64,000 bases of DNA from Kutzneria sp. CA-103260 (GTDB lineage: Bacteria; Actinomycetota; Actinomycetes; Mycobacteriales; Pseudonocardiaceae). Location: positions 744,001 through 808,000 of the forward strand of contig NZ_CP073318.1 in NCBI RefSeq assembly GCF_018263855.1, given 5' to 3'. The notes under the pieces were generated by a model. That model had not been told where the DNA came from, did not search any database, and saw only the letters and a program-made list of their open reading frames with translations. Positions 33,421 to 41,895 of this stretch are shown here, piece by piece; positions within the stretch are counted from its first letter, which is position 1; every line of letters begins with the position of its first letter. The position numbers and the translations under genes are program-made.

Positions 33421-34437
33421 TCAGGCGGCCGAGTCCCACGCCTTGAGCACCTGCCGTTCCTTCGCCGCTGCGAGGCCGAACGGCAAGGCACCGGCGACAG
33501 CGTGGACCCGGCCGCCGGAACGCAGCCAGTCCCAGGTGTCCCGGACGGAGTCGGTGAACGGTCGGATGCGTAGGCCGGCGGCCTTCGCGCTGGCCCCCGA
33601 CACTGCCCAGAAGCCGGTGGTGCCCGGGCCGTCCGGGATCCACAGCGGAAGCTCGGCCCAGGGATGGACGCCTTGGGACAAAAGGAAACTCTCGTCCGTC
33701 CACACCGGAGTGACGGCCGATCCGGTGGCTTGCGCGCAGGCGTCGACCAGCTGGCCCATGGTGGTGTTCGGCTCGTCCGGGACTGCGTTGTGGAGGCCGC
33801 CGGCCCGGGCCTCGACCTGGTCCAGCACGAACGCGGCCAGGTCGCGCGCGTCGATCAGTTGCAGGCCGCGGTCGGGATCGCCGGGCGCGAGCACCCGGCC
33901 GCCCCGGGCGATTCGGTTGAGCCACCAGGGCAACTGGCCCACGTTGTCGTGCGGGCCGACGATCATGCCGGCCCGCACGACCAGACTGGCCTCCGGTCCG
34001 AAAGCCTGCGTGACCGCCAGTTCGCAGCCCCGTTTGCGCGCACCGAGCCGTGCCAGGTCGGCCGGGTCGCTGTCCTCGTCGGCCACGCCCGGCCAGGTCG
34101 CCGCCGACTCGTCCGTCCCCGGTGTGGTCAAGGCCTGGTAGACGGCGGTGGTGGAGACGAACGCGTAGAACGGGGCGGCCCCGGTCATGGCCCGCGCGGT
34201 GCGCAGCAGGTGAGCCGGCACCTGGCCGCCCGGGTCGAGGACGGCGTCGAAGGTCCGGCCGGCCAGCGGCCTGAGCCCGTCGTCGGTGGACCGGTCGCCG
34301 CGCAGCGCCTCCACTCCGTCGACATCGGGGCCGGTCAGTCCGCGGTTGAAGGTCGTGACCCGGTGCCCGCGGCCGAGGGCGTCGCCGACGATCGCGCGTC
34401 CGACGAAGGACGTGCCGCCGATGACCAGCAGTCTCAT
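33421..34437 (-). CDS. NAD-dependent epimerase/reductase (extended SDR)
   Basis: A 338-residue protein with the Rossmann start RLLVIGGTSFVGRAIV. FVSTTAVYQ provides the Ser/Tyr active-site region, although the classic YxxxK is replaced here by a GARKRGCE stretch with a Lys. The C-terminal half is typical of NAD-dependent epimerases of the NmrA/isoflavone-reductase-like type. ATG 34437 follows GGGGAGG. It is divergent from an HTH protein gene and shares with it a nearly symmetric promoter, so that protein is the likely regulator. The substrate is unknown. Confidence 0.85.
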   Translation of the reverse strand: MRLLVIGGTSFVGRAIVGDALGRGHRVTTFNRGLTGPDVDGVEALRGDRSTDDGLRPLAGRTFDAVLDPGGQVPAHLLRTARAMTGAAPFYAFVSTTAVYQALTTPGTDESAATWPGVADEDSDPADLARLGARKRGCELAVTQAFGPEASLVVRAGMIVGPHDNVGQLPWWLNRIARGGRVLAPGDPDRGLQLIDARDLAAFVLDQVEARAGGLHNAVPDEPNTTMGQLVDACAQATGSAVTPVWTDESFLLSQGVHPWAELPLWIPDGPGTTGFWAVSGASAKAAGLRIRPFTDSVRDTWDWLRSGGRVHAVAGALPFGLAAAKERQVLKAWDSAA

Positions 34438-34452
34438 GGTTTCCTCCCCTGG

Positions 34453-34509
34453 TTGACAACAGATGTTGTCGAGGACGACCATGGTCGGGTCGTAAACAGA
34501 TGTTGTCAA
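34453..34509. promoter_or_regulatory. Nearly symmetric divergent promoter with paired operators
   Basis: TTGACAACA (34453-34461) and its inverted copy TGTTGTCAA (34501-34509) frame a central palindrome GACCATGGTC (34477-34486). Each arm holds a -35 box (TTGACA) for one direction, with the shared centre at -10 distance (17-18 bases). A 12-base direct repeat ACAGATGTTGTC (34459 and 34496) lies over both -35 regions. One protein bound here could switch off both genes. Confidence 0.6.
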
Positions 34510-34519
34510 GGAGCCGCCG

Positions 34520-35311
34520 GTGTCGGATCTGTCCAACGAGCAACGCGCCGACCTGGCTGGCGCCGTCGAGCGACTGGCGTGGGCCACGGCGCGGGAAACC
34601 CTTGGCTCCGAAACAGATGCCGAGCCTCGGCAGCTGTGGCTGGCCACGCTCGGCTCACTGCTGGCCATCCGGGACAGTGCCGAGCGGTTGGCCGCCTCCG
34701 CCGCGCTCTCGGCTGCCGAACACGGCGCCGACTATCCGGCCATCGGCGCGGCCGCCGGCATGACCAGGCAGGGGGCCCGCCGCAAGTGGCCCGGCCTTGC
34801 CGGTCTGTCCGACGGTCGCCAGCGCAAGCTGACCTGGTGGGCCGCCCACGGTGACGAGTTCGTGGACTGCGTCCGGGCCGTGGTCGAAAGCCTTGGGGGA
34901 CAGGCGGAACTTCCGTGGCTGGACAGCCTTCGCGTACGACTGGCCGAGATCGATGCCGCCTCGACCCTGCGTCTCGACGTGCTCGACCTGATGATGATCG
35001 ACGCCCATGCCGTCGCGCTGAACGCCCCCGCCGACCCGGGCCTGGTCGGCCTCCTCGCCGCGCTTACCGCTGACTCGTATGCCGCGACCAACGGCCATTC
35101 AGCCCTGATCAGCCCGGCCGTCAAGGCCTGTGGCACCCGCGACTGCCCCTCGGAGCCGATCGTCGAACTGCTCGATGCCGGACATCCGGCGGTGCCGGCC
35201 TGCCGTCGGCACGCCGTCGAAGCCCTCCGGCGGTCGAGCCGCATCGTGACCGCCTACCGGCCGGACGTGGCACTGTCGGTGTTCGCGGAGGCGGCCGCCG
35301 AATGCCCGTGA
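34520..35311 (+). CDS. Uncharacterised protein with N-terminal helix-turn-helix; probable regulator
   Basis: A 263-residue cytoplasmic protein. A helix-turn-helix is visible at about residues 74-95 (YPAIGAAAGMTRQGARRKW). The following long alpha-helical region has no motif I recognise, apart from clustered Cys residues (CGTRDC, CRRH) around residues 197-232. GTG 34520 has AAGGAG upstream. Its gene is divergent from an epimerase and shares a symmetric operator region with it, so autoregulation and control of the epimerase are the obvious inference. The Cys/His cluster might bind metal or sense redox state. It belongs to none of the common regulator families by eye. Confidence 0.65.
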   Translation: MSDLSNEQRADLAGAVERLAWATARETLGSETDAEPRQLWLATLGSLLAIRDSAERLAASAALSAAEHGADYPAIGAAAGMTRQGARRKWPGLAGLSDGRQRKLTWWAAHGDEFVDCVRAVVESLGGQAELPWLDSLRVRLAEIDAASTLRLDVLDLMMIDAHAVALNAPADPGLVGLLAALTADSYAATNGHSALISPAVKACGTRDCPSEPIVELLDAGHPAVPACRRHAVEALRRSSRIVTAYRPDVALSVFAEAAAECP

Positions 35312-35315
35312 AGTA

Positions 35316-35343
35316 GCTTGATTGTCAAGCGACCGGCTAGGGT
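35316..35343 (+). promoter_or_regulatory. Leaderless MarR promoter with an inverted-repeat operator
   Basis: GCTTGA-TTG-TCAAGC (35316-35330) is a dyad just upstream of -10 TAGGGT (35338-35343), which lies exactly six bases before ATG 35350. The dyad occupies the -35 region, so binding by the MarR protein itself would block its own promoter. Confidence 0.6.
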
Positions 35344-35349
35344 GGCGGT

Positions 35350-35832
35350 ATGTCGGATGACGTGCTCGCCGAGCTGGGCCAGGCCACGCAGGCATATCAG
35401 GCCGCGGTCGAGGACTTCGACCGGGAAGCGGCGCGGCTGCTCGGCGTCAACGGCACCGACCAGCGCTGCCTGGAACTGCTCATCACCGCCGGCGAGCTCA
35501 CCCCGCGTGAGCTAGCGCGGCAGCTCAACCTGACCACCGGCAGCGTCACGGTGATGCTCGACCGGCTGGAGAAGCTGGACCTGCTGGCCCGTGCGCCGCA
35601 CCCCACCGACCGGCGCAAGGTGACGGTGCGCGTCACCGAGTGCGGCGCTCGGCGTGCCCTCGACCTGATGACGCCGCTGATCGAGGAAGGCGGCCGCGAG
35701 GTGGCGGCGAAGTACAGCGCCGAACAGCTCGCGCTGGTGGTCGACTTCCTGCGCACCGTCACCGACATCCAGCGCCGGCACGTGGACCGCCTGCGCGACC
35801 AGCCCTCCCCACCCGGACGGAAGCAGCGCTAG
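35350..35832 (+). CDS. MarR-family transcriptional regulator
   Basis: A 160-residue winged-helix regulator. The recognition region reads LTPRELARQLNLTTGSVTVM with the wing HPTDRRKVTVRVTECG, and a C-terminal helix forms the dimer interface. The gene is preceded by a dyad over its promoter, suggesting autoregulation. The divergent-looking neighbours do not share a clear operator, so other targets are unknown. Confidence 0.9.
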   Translation: MSDDVLAELGQATQAYQAAVEDFDREAARLLGVNGTDQRCLELLITAGELTPRELARQLNLTTGSVTVMLDRLEKLDLLARAPHPTDRRKVTVRVTECGARRALDLMTPLIEEGGREVAAKYSAEQLALVVDFLRTVTDIQRRHVDRLRDQPSPPGRKQR

Positions 35833-35845
35833 GGCCGGGGATGCT

Positions 35846-35890
35846 GGGAAGGGGGCTTTCCTTGCGTTGAATGCCGGGAAAGCCCCCCTC
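35846..35890. terminator. Hairpin of the GGGGGCTTTCC intergenic family
   Basis: GGAAGGGGGCTTTCC (from 35847) pairs with GGAAAGCCCCCCTCC around a loop containing GTTGAATG, with one mismatch. It is a diverged copy of the hairpin at 23259 and sits between two convergent genes. Confidence 0.7.
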
Positions 35891-35901
35891 CCCGCGGGGG
35901 A

Positions 35902-37353
35902 TCAGACCCGGCCGAAGCGCATGGCGCGGTCGGCCACCGGGGTGAGGCTCAGGTCGAGGTAGTCGAGGATGTAGTTCTGGCGCGTCCGCCACGGGCGGCG
36001 CGAGCCCTGCTTGGGCAGGACGTTCTCGGCGCGTTTGATGTAGCCGGAGGTGAGGTCCAGGATCGGCCGGCCGTGGCCGGTGTCGCCGGCGGACAGGGTG
36101 GGTGTGCACACGGTGTACCGGCCGCGGTCCATGTGGTTGAGCAGCCGGCAGACGTAGCGCGAGGTCAGGTCGGCGCGCAGCGTCCAGGAGTTGTTGGTGT
36201 AGCCCACACACCACGCCAGGTTGGGCACGCCGCCGAACATCATTCCCTTGTAGACGGTCGTCCGGCTCGGGTCGACGTCGCGGCCGTCGACGCTGATCCG
36301 CAGCCCGCCCAGGGCGACCATCTTGAGGCCGGTGGCGGTGACGATGACGTCGGCCCGCAGCTCGCGGCCGGAGCGCAGGCGCAGGCCGTCCGGGGTGAAC
36401 GTCTCGATGTGGTCGGTGACGATGCTGGCCCGCTTGTGCCGCAACGCCTTGAACAGGTCGCCGTCCGGCACCAGGCACAGCCGCTGGTCCCAGACGTTGT
36501 AGCTGGGCACGAAATGCGGGTCGACCGGCACGGCCTCGCCCAGCTCGGCGGCGGCCGCCTCCCGCAGCGTCTTGGCCGCCCGGTCCGGGAAACGGCGCAT
36601 GAGCTGGTAGAAGATGGCGCCCCGCACCACGTTCTTCGTACGGGCCAGGCGGTGCGCGAGCTGTTCCGGCAGCACCTCGCGGATCCGGTTGGCCCACTCG
36701 TCCCGCTCCGGCCGGGACACCACATAACTGGGGGAGCGCTGCACCATGGTGACGTGCGCGGCCTTGTCGGCCATCGCCGGCACCAGGGTCACGGCGGTCG
36801 CGCCGCTGCCGATCACGACCACGTTCTTGTCGGTGTAGTCCAGATCCTCGGGCCAGGACTGCGGATGCACGACCGTGCCGCGGAAGGTGCCCTGGCCGGG
36901 GAAGTCGACGACGTGCCCGCGGTCGTAGCTGTAGTAGCCGCTGCACAGGTAGAGGAAGTTGCAGGTGAAGGTCACCGGCTCGCCGTCGTGCGTGGCCTCG
37001 ACGGTCCATTGTCCGTCCTTTGTGGACCATGACGCGGCGACTGCCCTGTGGCGGAACCGGATCTTGCGGTCGATGCCGTTCATGGCCGCGGTGTCGCGCA
37101 CGTACTTCAGGATCGACGGGCCGTCGGCGATGGCCTGCGGATTCGGCCACGGGCGGAACGGATAGCCCAGTGTGAACATGTCGGAGTCGGAGCGGATGCC
37201 GGGATAGCGGAACAGGTCCCAGGTGCCGCCGATCGCGTCCCGTGCCTCGAGAATCGTGTACGTCCGGCGCGGCGCCTGGGTGCGCAGCCGGTAGGCCGCG
37301 TTCACCCCCGACAGGCCGGCGCCGACGATCAGGACGTCGACATGTGTGGTCAT
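35902..37353 (-). CDS. Flavin-containing monooxygenase, Baeyer-Villiger type
   Basis: A 483-residue FAD/NADPH enzyme. The FAD Rossmann motif is VGAGLSG near residue 10, the NADPH motif is IGSGAT, and between them FRGTVVHPQSWP matches the BVMO fingerprint FxGxxxHxxxW. Such enzymes insert oxygen next to ketones or oxidise heteroatoms. The start after GAGGGAG was chosen; a longer TTG start at 37419 would only add a poor N-terminus. It is divergent from the ACAD-LLM-HxlR operon, and the shared 150-base region carries the operon's operator repeats, so coregulation is possible. Confidence 0.9.
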   Translation of the reverse strand: MTTHVDVLIVGAGLSGVNAAYRLRTQAPRRTYTILEARDAIGGTWDLFRYPGIRSDSDMFTLGYPFRPWPNPQAIADGPSILKYVRDTAAMNGIDRKIRFRHRAVAASWSTKDGQWTVEATHDGEPVTFTCNFLYLCSGYYSYDRGHVVDFPGQGTFRGTVVHPQSWPEDLDYTDKNVVVIGSGATAVTLVPAMADKAAHVTMVQRSPSYVVSRPERDEWANRIREVLPEQLAHRLARTKNVVRGAIFYQLMRRFPDRAAKTLREAAAAELGEAVPVDPHFVPSYNVWDQRLCLVPDGDLFKALRHKRASIVTDHIETFTPDGLRLRSGRELRADVIVTATGLKMVALGGLRISVDGRDVDPSRTTVYKGMMFGGVPNLAWCVGYTNNSWTLRADLTSRYVCRLLNHMDRGRYTVCTPTLSAGDTGHGRPILDLTSGYIKRAENVLPKQGSRRPWRTRQNYILDYLDLSLTPVADRAMRFGRV

Positions 37354-37446
37354 CAGCCCACTCCCTCGCCCGCAGTGGTCTCCCGTTACGCACCGTACCG
37401 CTGATCTGCCATGTGCCAACTGGTCTCGGCCAACCGGTCTCGATGG

Positions 37447-37501
37447 TTGACACCGACGGTCGTCGGTAACAATATTGAACCGGTAACGGAACTGAACCGG
37501 T
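37447..37501 (+). promoter_or_regulatory. Promoter of the ACAD-LLM-HxlR operon with direct repeats
   Basis: TTGACA (37447-37452) and CAATAT (37470-37475) are separated by 17 bases. Two copies of TGAACCGGT (37476-37484 and 37493-37501) lie over the expected transcription start, and a third AACCGGT lies at 37432. Their position suggests repression by the HxlR protein encoded last in the operon. Confidence 0.6.
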
Positions 37502-37511
37502 TGGAGGGCGC

Positions 37512-38618
37512 ATGCTGTCGACTGCCCGGAAGGTCGCCGCCGTCGCGCGGGGCCTGGCCGAGGAGACCGAGCGGGGCCGGCAGCTGGCCCCCGGCCTCGT
37601 CGCCGAGCTGCGGGCCCAGGACCTGCTGCGCATCGGGCTGACCGCCGACCTCGGCGGGGCCGAGCCGACCGCCCACGAGATCCTGGAGACGGCCGAGACC
37701 ATCGCCGAGGGCGACGCGTCGGCCGGCTGGTGCGTGTCCATCGCCGCGACCAGCAGCCTGCTCGGCGCGTACCTGCCGGCCGAAGGCGGGCGGGAGGTGT
37801 TCGGCGACCCCGGCTCGGTGGCCGCGGGCGTGTGGGCCCCGCGGGCCAAGGGCGAGGCGGTCGACGGCGGCGTGCGGGTCAGCGGCCGGTGGTCGTTCTG
37901 CAGCGGCGTCCGCCACTCCGACTGGATCTTCTTCGGCTTCGTCCAGGACGGCCGGATCCGCACCGCCGCGTTCCCGGTGTCGGAGCTGGAAGTCCTGGAC
38001 ACGTGGAAGACGTCCGGCCTGCGTGGCACCGGCAGCACCGACTGCGTCGCCAGGGATGTCTTCGTCCCGGATCACCGCGTCTTCTCCGTGCTCGACGGCC
38101 CACCGCCCGGATCCCGCACGCTGCAACGGTTCCCGTTGTTCGGCTTCTTCGCCGCCTCGATCGCCGCCGCCGCGCTGGGCAACGCCCGTGGCGCGATGAC
38201 CGAGTTCACCGAGCTGGCGACCGTGCGCAAGCCGTCCGGATCCAGCCGCAGCACCGCCGAGCGGTCGGCCACGCAGAGCGCCTTCGCCGCCGCCGAGGCG
38301 TCGTTGCGGGCCGCGCGAGGCCTGTACTACCAAGCCATCGACGACGCCTGGGCCGCAGCCGCGTTGGACGAGCCCGTGTCCGTCGAGCTGCGGACCTCGC
38401 TGCGGCTGGCCTGCACGCACGCCGTGCGCACCGCCGCCGAGGTCGTCGGTGCCGTGTACGACCTGGGTGGCGGCTCCGCCATCTACGAGGATTCCCCACT
38501 ACAGCGCCGTTTCCGGGACGCGCACACCGCCACCGCGCACTTCCAGGTCAACCCGGCCACTTTCGAGCTGACCGGCCGCCTGCTGCTGGGCCTGCCGACC
38601 GAGACGGCCCAGCTGTGA
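37512..38618 (+). CDS. Acyl-CoA-dehydrogenase-fold flavin monooxygenase/dehydrogenase
   Basis: A 368-residue protein of the ACAD superfamily, closest in pattern to flavin-dependent hydroxylases (HsaA/DszC-like). The N-terminal helices include GDASAGWCVSIAATSS. The middle beta domain has VSGRWSFCSGVRHSDW and SGLRGTGSTDC, and a helical C-terminus follows. The typical ACAD catalytic Glu is not evident, which favours a monooxygenase. Cotranscription with an LLM flavin oxidoreductase supports a two-component or FMN-linked oxidation pathway. ATG 37512 follows GGAGGGC. The GTG of the LLM gene overlaps its stop. Confidence 0.8.
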   Translation: MLSTARKVAAVARGLAEETERGRQLAPGLVAELRAQDLLRIGLTADLGGAEPTAHEILETAETIAEGDASAGWCVSIAATSSLLGAYLPAEGGREVFGDPGSVAAGVWAPRAKGEAVDGGVRVSGRWSFCSGVRHSDWIFFGFVQDGRIRTAAFPVSELEVLDTWKTSGLRGTGSTDCVARDVFVPDHRVFSVLDGPPPGSRTLQRFPLFGFFAASIAAAALGNARGAMTEFTELATVRKPSGSSRSTAERSATQSAFAAAEASLRAARGLYYQAIDDAWAAAALDEPVSVELRTSLRLACTHAVRTAAEVVGAVYDLGGGSAIYEDSPLQRRFRDAHTATAHFQVNPATFELTGRLLLGLPTETAQL

Positions 38619-39580
38619 ACGACATCGGCGTCGTCGCGCCGTACTGGCTGGACCGTCCGGACACCGAGGTCGTCGGCATCGCGCTTGAGGCTGAGCGCAA
38701 CGGTTTCGGCACCATGTGGCTCGGCGAGATGGCCACCTACGACGCCTTTTCCCTGGCCACCGCAGTGGGTCTGCGCACCGAGCGGATCGGCCTGCGCATC
38801 GGTCCGCTGCCGATTTCCGTTCGCACGCCGGTGTCCGTGGCCCTCGGCGCTTCGTCCGTCGCCGACCTCGCACGGCCGATCGCCGGCATTGGACTCGGCG
38901 GCTCCAGCCCGTTCATCGTCAGCGGCTGGCACGATCGTCCCTGGCAGCACGCCGCCGGCCGGATGCGGGAGGCCGTCGGCGTCCTTCGGTCCATTCTGGA
39001 CGGTGGTCGGGCCGACTTCGCCGGCGAACATATCCGTAGCAAGGGATTCCGGCTGCGACGGCCGCTGCCCGGGCTGCCCATCACCGTCGCCGCGTTCGGT
39101 CCGGCCATGACCCGGGTGGCCGCCGAGGTGGCCGACGAGGTCGTGCTCAACCTCGTGTCGCCCGAGCACGTCGCCTCCGTGCGTCGAACCGTGGACGCCC
39201 ATGCCGCCGCTGTCGGCCGCACCCCGCCCCGGCTCGCCGTCTGGATTCTCGCCGCTCTGGAACCCGGTCCCGCGACTCTGCGCCAGGCCGCCGCCCAGAC
39301 CGCCGTCTACCTGAGTCCACCCGGCTATGGCGAGATGTTCAGTGCCCTCGGCTACTCCTCGCTCGTGGAGCGTGCCCGGGCCGGCGAGCCACGCAAGACC
39401 CTCGCCGCCGACATCCCCACCTCGCTCATCGCGGCCGTCGGCGCTGTCGGCTCCAAGACCGAGGTGCTGGCCCGCATCGCCGAGTTCCACGCCGCCGGCG
39501 CCGACCACGTCGGCATCGTCCCGCCCACCGCGGAGGACCCCTGCGGCGCCCGGTTGCTCGCGGAACTGGGCCGCCGATGA
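38615..39580 (+). CDS. LLM-class flavin-dependent oxidoreductase
   Basis: A 321-residue luciferase-like TIM-barrel protein with GFGTMWLGEMATYD, GLRTERIGLRIGPLPI and PIAGIGLGGSSPF. The later HAAGADHVGIVPP closes the barrel. The family uses FMN or F420; the actinobacterial context allows F420. GTG 38615 overlaps the preceding stop, and its own stop overlaps the HxlR start, so the three genes form a tight operon. Confidence 0.88.
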   Translation: MNDIGVVAPYWLDRPDTEVVGIALEAERNGFGTMWLGEMATYDAFSLATAVGLRTERIGLRIGPLPISVRTPVSVALGASSVADLARPIAGIGLGGSSPFIVSGWHDRPWQHAAGRMREAVGVLRSILDGGRADFAGEHIRSKGFRLRRPLPGLPITVAAFGPAMTRVAAEVADEVVLNLVSPEHVASVRRTVDAHAAAVGRTPPRLAVWILAALEPGPATLRQAAAQTAVYLSPPGYGEMFSALGYSSLVERARAGEPRKTLAADIPTSLIAAVGAVGSKTEVLARIAEFHAAGADHVGIVPPTAEDPCGARLLAELGRR

Positions 39581-40035
39581 CCGCCGAGCAGGAGTTCCGG
39601 CACCGGTTCACCGCCGAGTCCGTCGGCCGCGCGCTGGAGCTCGTCGGAGAGCGGTGGACCCTGCTCATCCTGCGCGAGGCCTTCTTCGGCGTGCGGCGGT
39701 ACGGGCAGCTCGCCCGCAACCTCGGCATTCCCCGGCCGACCCTGTCCACCCGGCTCAAGCGGCTCGTCGAGGCCGGGCTGCTGGAGAAGGTCGCCTACGA
39801 GGAGGACAAGCACGAGTACCGGCTCACCGACGCCGGCAAGGGCCTGTTCCCGGCCGTCGTCGCCCTGATGAACTGGGGTGACACCTACCTGCCCGCCCCC
39901 GCGGGGCCGCCGATCGTGTTGCGCCACAACGACTGCGGTCACCACGCCGACCCGTTCCTGGCCTGCCGGCACTGCGGCGGCGAGATCACCACCACCGCCG
40001 TCACCCCCGAACCCGGCCCCGGCTACCGCCCCTGA
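39577..40035 (+). CDS. HxlR-family transcriptional regulator
   Basis: A 152-residue winged-helix regulator with the HxlR pattern: LELVGERWTLLILREAFFGV, the recognition segment NLGIPRPTLSTRLKRL and the wing EYRLTDAGKGL. A C-terminal tail carries HNDCGHHADPFLACRHCGG, a CxxC/His set that could bind zinc; this tail is common in a subgroup of HxlR proteins. Encoded last in the operon, it probably controls the promoter repeats at 37476-37501. Confidence 0.9.
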   Translation: MTAEQEFRHRFTAESVGRALELVGERWTLLILREAFFGVRRYGQLARNLGIPRPTLSTRLKRLVEAGLLEKVAYEEDKHEYRLTDAGKGLFPAVVALMNWGDTYLPAPAGPPIVLRHNDCGHHADPFLACRHCGGEITTTAVTPEPGPGYRP

Positions 40036-40036
40036 A

Positions 40037-40122
40037 CCCCGGCGAGTCCCGCTCAGCGTCACAGCGAAATGTATGAATCCGTTTCACGCATTCGGTGTGA
40101 CTGTGGGCGGGACTCGCCGGGG
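40037..40122. repeat. Long hairpin containing a dispersed TTCGGTGTGAC...GCGGGACTCGC element
   Basis: CCCCGGCGAGTCCCGC (40037-40052) pairs perfectly over 16 bp with GCGGGACTCGCCGGGG (40107-40122), enclosing a 54-base loop that has further partial pairing (TCACAGCGAAATG near GCATTCGGTGTGA). The right arm region 40091-40123 recurs at 46371-46403 with three substitutions and one gap. This 171-base gap between genes holds nothing else that I can see. Confidence 0.7.
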
Positions 40123-40206
40123 GTGACGGCGCGTGATCCGGTCGGGCGGGGGCGGCGACCAGTAGGTTGGTGGCCCCGCCCCGACCGCAGGCGAAATGAG
40201 CCGACC

Positions 40207-41802
40207 TTGGCCGCACCGAGCAGCACCACGTCCCCCTGGGCGCCGCTGGCCGCCCGAACGTTCCGAGCGCTGTGGCTGGCGCAGTTCGCGTCGAACATGG
40301 GCACCTGGGTGCAGTCGGTGGGCGCGCAGTGGCTGCTGCTCGACCACGGGCCGACGGTGGTGGCGCTGGTCCAGACGGCGGGCTCGCTGCCGGTGTTCCT
40401 GTTCGCGCTGCCGGCTGGGGTGCTGGCCGACCTGGCCGACCGCAAGCGCCTGCTGATGTGGGCGCAGCTGGGCATGGCGGTCGTGGCGGCGTTGCAGGCG
40501 GTGGCGACGTTCACCGGCGGCATGACGCCGGGACTGCTGCTGACGCTGACGTTCCTGCTGGGCTGCGGCAGCGCGCTGGTGGGCCCGGCCTGGCAGGCGA
40601 TCCAGCCCGAGCTGGTGCCCCGTGAGCAGCTCAAGCAGGCGTCGGCGCTGGGCGCGGTGAACATGAACATCGCCCGCGCGGTCGGCCCGGCGCTGGGCGG
40701 CGTGCTGGTGTCGCTGGCCGGCGTCGGCTGGACGTTCGCGTTGAACGCCGTGTCGTTCGTGGTGATCCTGCTGGCGCTGCTGCTGTGGCGGCGGCCCCCG
40801 CAGGCCCGGCCGAACGAGACCGAGCGCGAACACGCGGTCGCGGCGGTGCGGGCCGGCGTGCGCTACCTACGGCACGCCCCGGGTATTCGGCGGATCCTGT
40901 TCCGCTCACTGCTGTTCGTGCCGGCGGCGTCGGCGCTGTGGGCGCTGCTGCCGACGGTCTCGGCCAAGGTCCTGCACCTCGACTCCAGCGGCTACGGCCT
41001 GATGCTCGGTGCCCTCGGTGTCGGGGCGGTCGCCGGCGCGCTGGGCCTGCCGGCAGCAGCACAACGCGTCAGCGGCACGGCGATGCTGATGGTCTCCGGG
41101 GCGGTGTTCGCCGCCGTCACAGCGGTGCTGCCGTTCTGCCCGAACGGCCTGGTCGCGGCCGGCCCGCTGATCTTGGCCGGGGCAGCCTGGATCGGCGTGC
41201 TGTCGACGTTGAACGCCGCGATGCAGCTGACCCTGGCCGGCTGGGTGCGCGCCCGCGGCCTGGCCTTCTACCTGATCGTGTTCATGGGCGGCCAGGCCTT
41301 CGGCGCGGCGATCTGGGGTGTCGTCGCCGGCTACGTGGGCCTGCCGATCACCATGTTCGTCGCGGCCGGGCTGCTGCTGCTCGGCGCCGCCACCGGCTGG
41401 TGGTGGCCGCTCTACGACGGCGGCAACCTGGACCGCTCGGTCGCCGCCAGCTGGGCCGACCCCTCGCTGGTTTTAGAACTCCGGCCGACCGACGGGCCGG
41501 TGCTGGTGCAGATCGAGTACCGGGTGCCCGACGAGAACGTGGACGACTTCACCCAGGCCATGACCGTGGTCGAACGCTCCCGCCGGCGCACCGGCGCGAC
41601 CAGCTGGGGCCTGCACCGCGACATCGCCGACCCGGCCCTGTTCCTGGAGACGTTCCAGGTGCCCTCCTGGTCGGAGCACCTCGCCCAGCACCACTCCCGC
41701 TACACCGGCGCCGACCACGACGTGCTGGAGCGGGCCCGCCGCCTGGCCGAGGGCGAGCCGACCGTCCGGCACGCGCTGGCCGCCCCCTCACCGCCGGACT
41801 AG
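40207..41802 (+). CDS. MFS exporter of the EntS/MFS_3 type with C-terminal ferredoxin-like domain
   Basis: A 531-residue protein. Residues ~10-410 form about 12 membrane helices with the MFS_3 motif ADLADRKRLLMWAQ after helix 2. The last ~100 residues are a soluble ferredoxin-like (ABM) domain (VQIEYRVPDENVDDFTQAM through LFLETFQVPSWSEHLAQH), a known C-terminal extension of MFS_3 proteins. These export siderophores or drugs. No ATG or GTG fits; TTG 40207 gives the expected N-terminus, but the start is uncertain because no strong ribosome site is seen. Confidence 0.85.
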   Translation: MAAPSSTTSPWAPLAARTFRALWLAQFASNMGTWVQSVGAQWLLLDHGPTVVALVQTAGSLPVFLFALPAGVLADLADRKRLLMWAQLGMAVVAALQAVATFTGGMTPGLLLTLTFLLGCGSALVGPAWQAIQPELVPREQLKQASALGAVNMNIARAVGPALGGVLVSLAGVGWTFALNAVSFVVILLALLLWRRPPQARPNETEREHAVAAVRAGVRYLRHAPGIRRILFRSLLFVPAASALWALLPTVSAKVLHLDSSGYGLMLGALGVGAVAGALGLPAAAQRVSGTAMLMVSGAVFAAVTAVLPFCPNGLVAAGPLILAGAAWIGVLSTLNAAMQLTLAGWVRARGLAFYLIVFMGGQAFGAAIWGVVAGYVGLPITMFVAAGLLLLGAATGWWWPLYDGGNLDRSVAASWADPSLVLELRPTDGPVLVQIEYRVPDENVDDFTQAMTVVERSRRRTGATSWGLHRDIADPALFLETFQVPSWSEHLAQHHSRYTGADHDVLERARRLAEGEPTVRHALAAPSPPD

Positions 41803-41895
41803 CCGAAAGGCGTAGGAGCGGGCCCACCACGGTCCGATGTCCGCGCACACGGCCCATTCCTAGCCTCGGAGCGGTCCGACGCTAGGAGGTTTCCC

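Noticed and set aside
37354-37419. TTG 37419 as start of the Baeyer-Villiger-type enzyme
   Set aside because: The family begins shortly before the first GxGxxG motif, and the downstream ATG has a good ribosome site.
40069-40206. Longer N-terminus for the MFS_3 exporter
   Set aside because: The extra residues are encoded in a hairpin-containing gap and do not resemble an exporter N-terminus.
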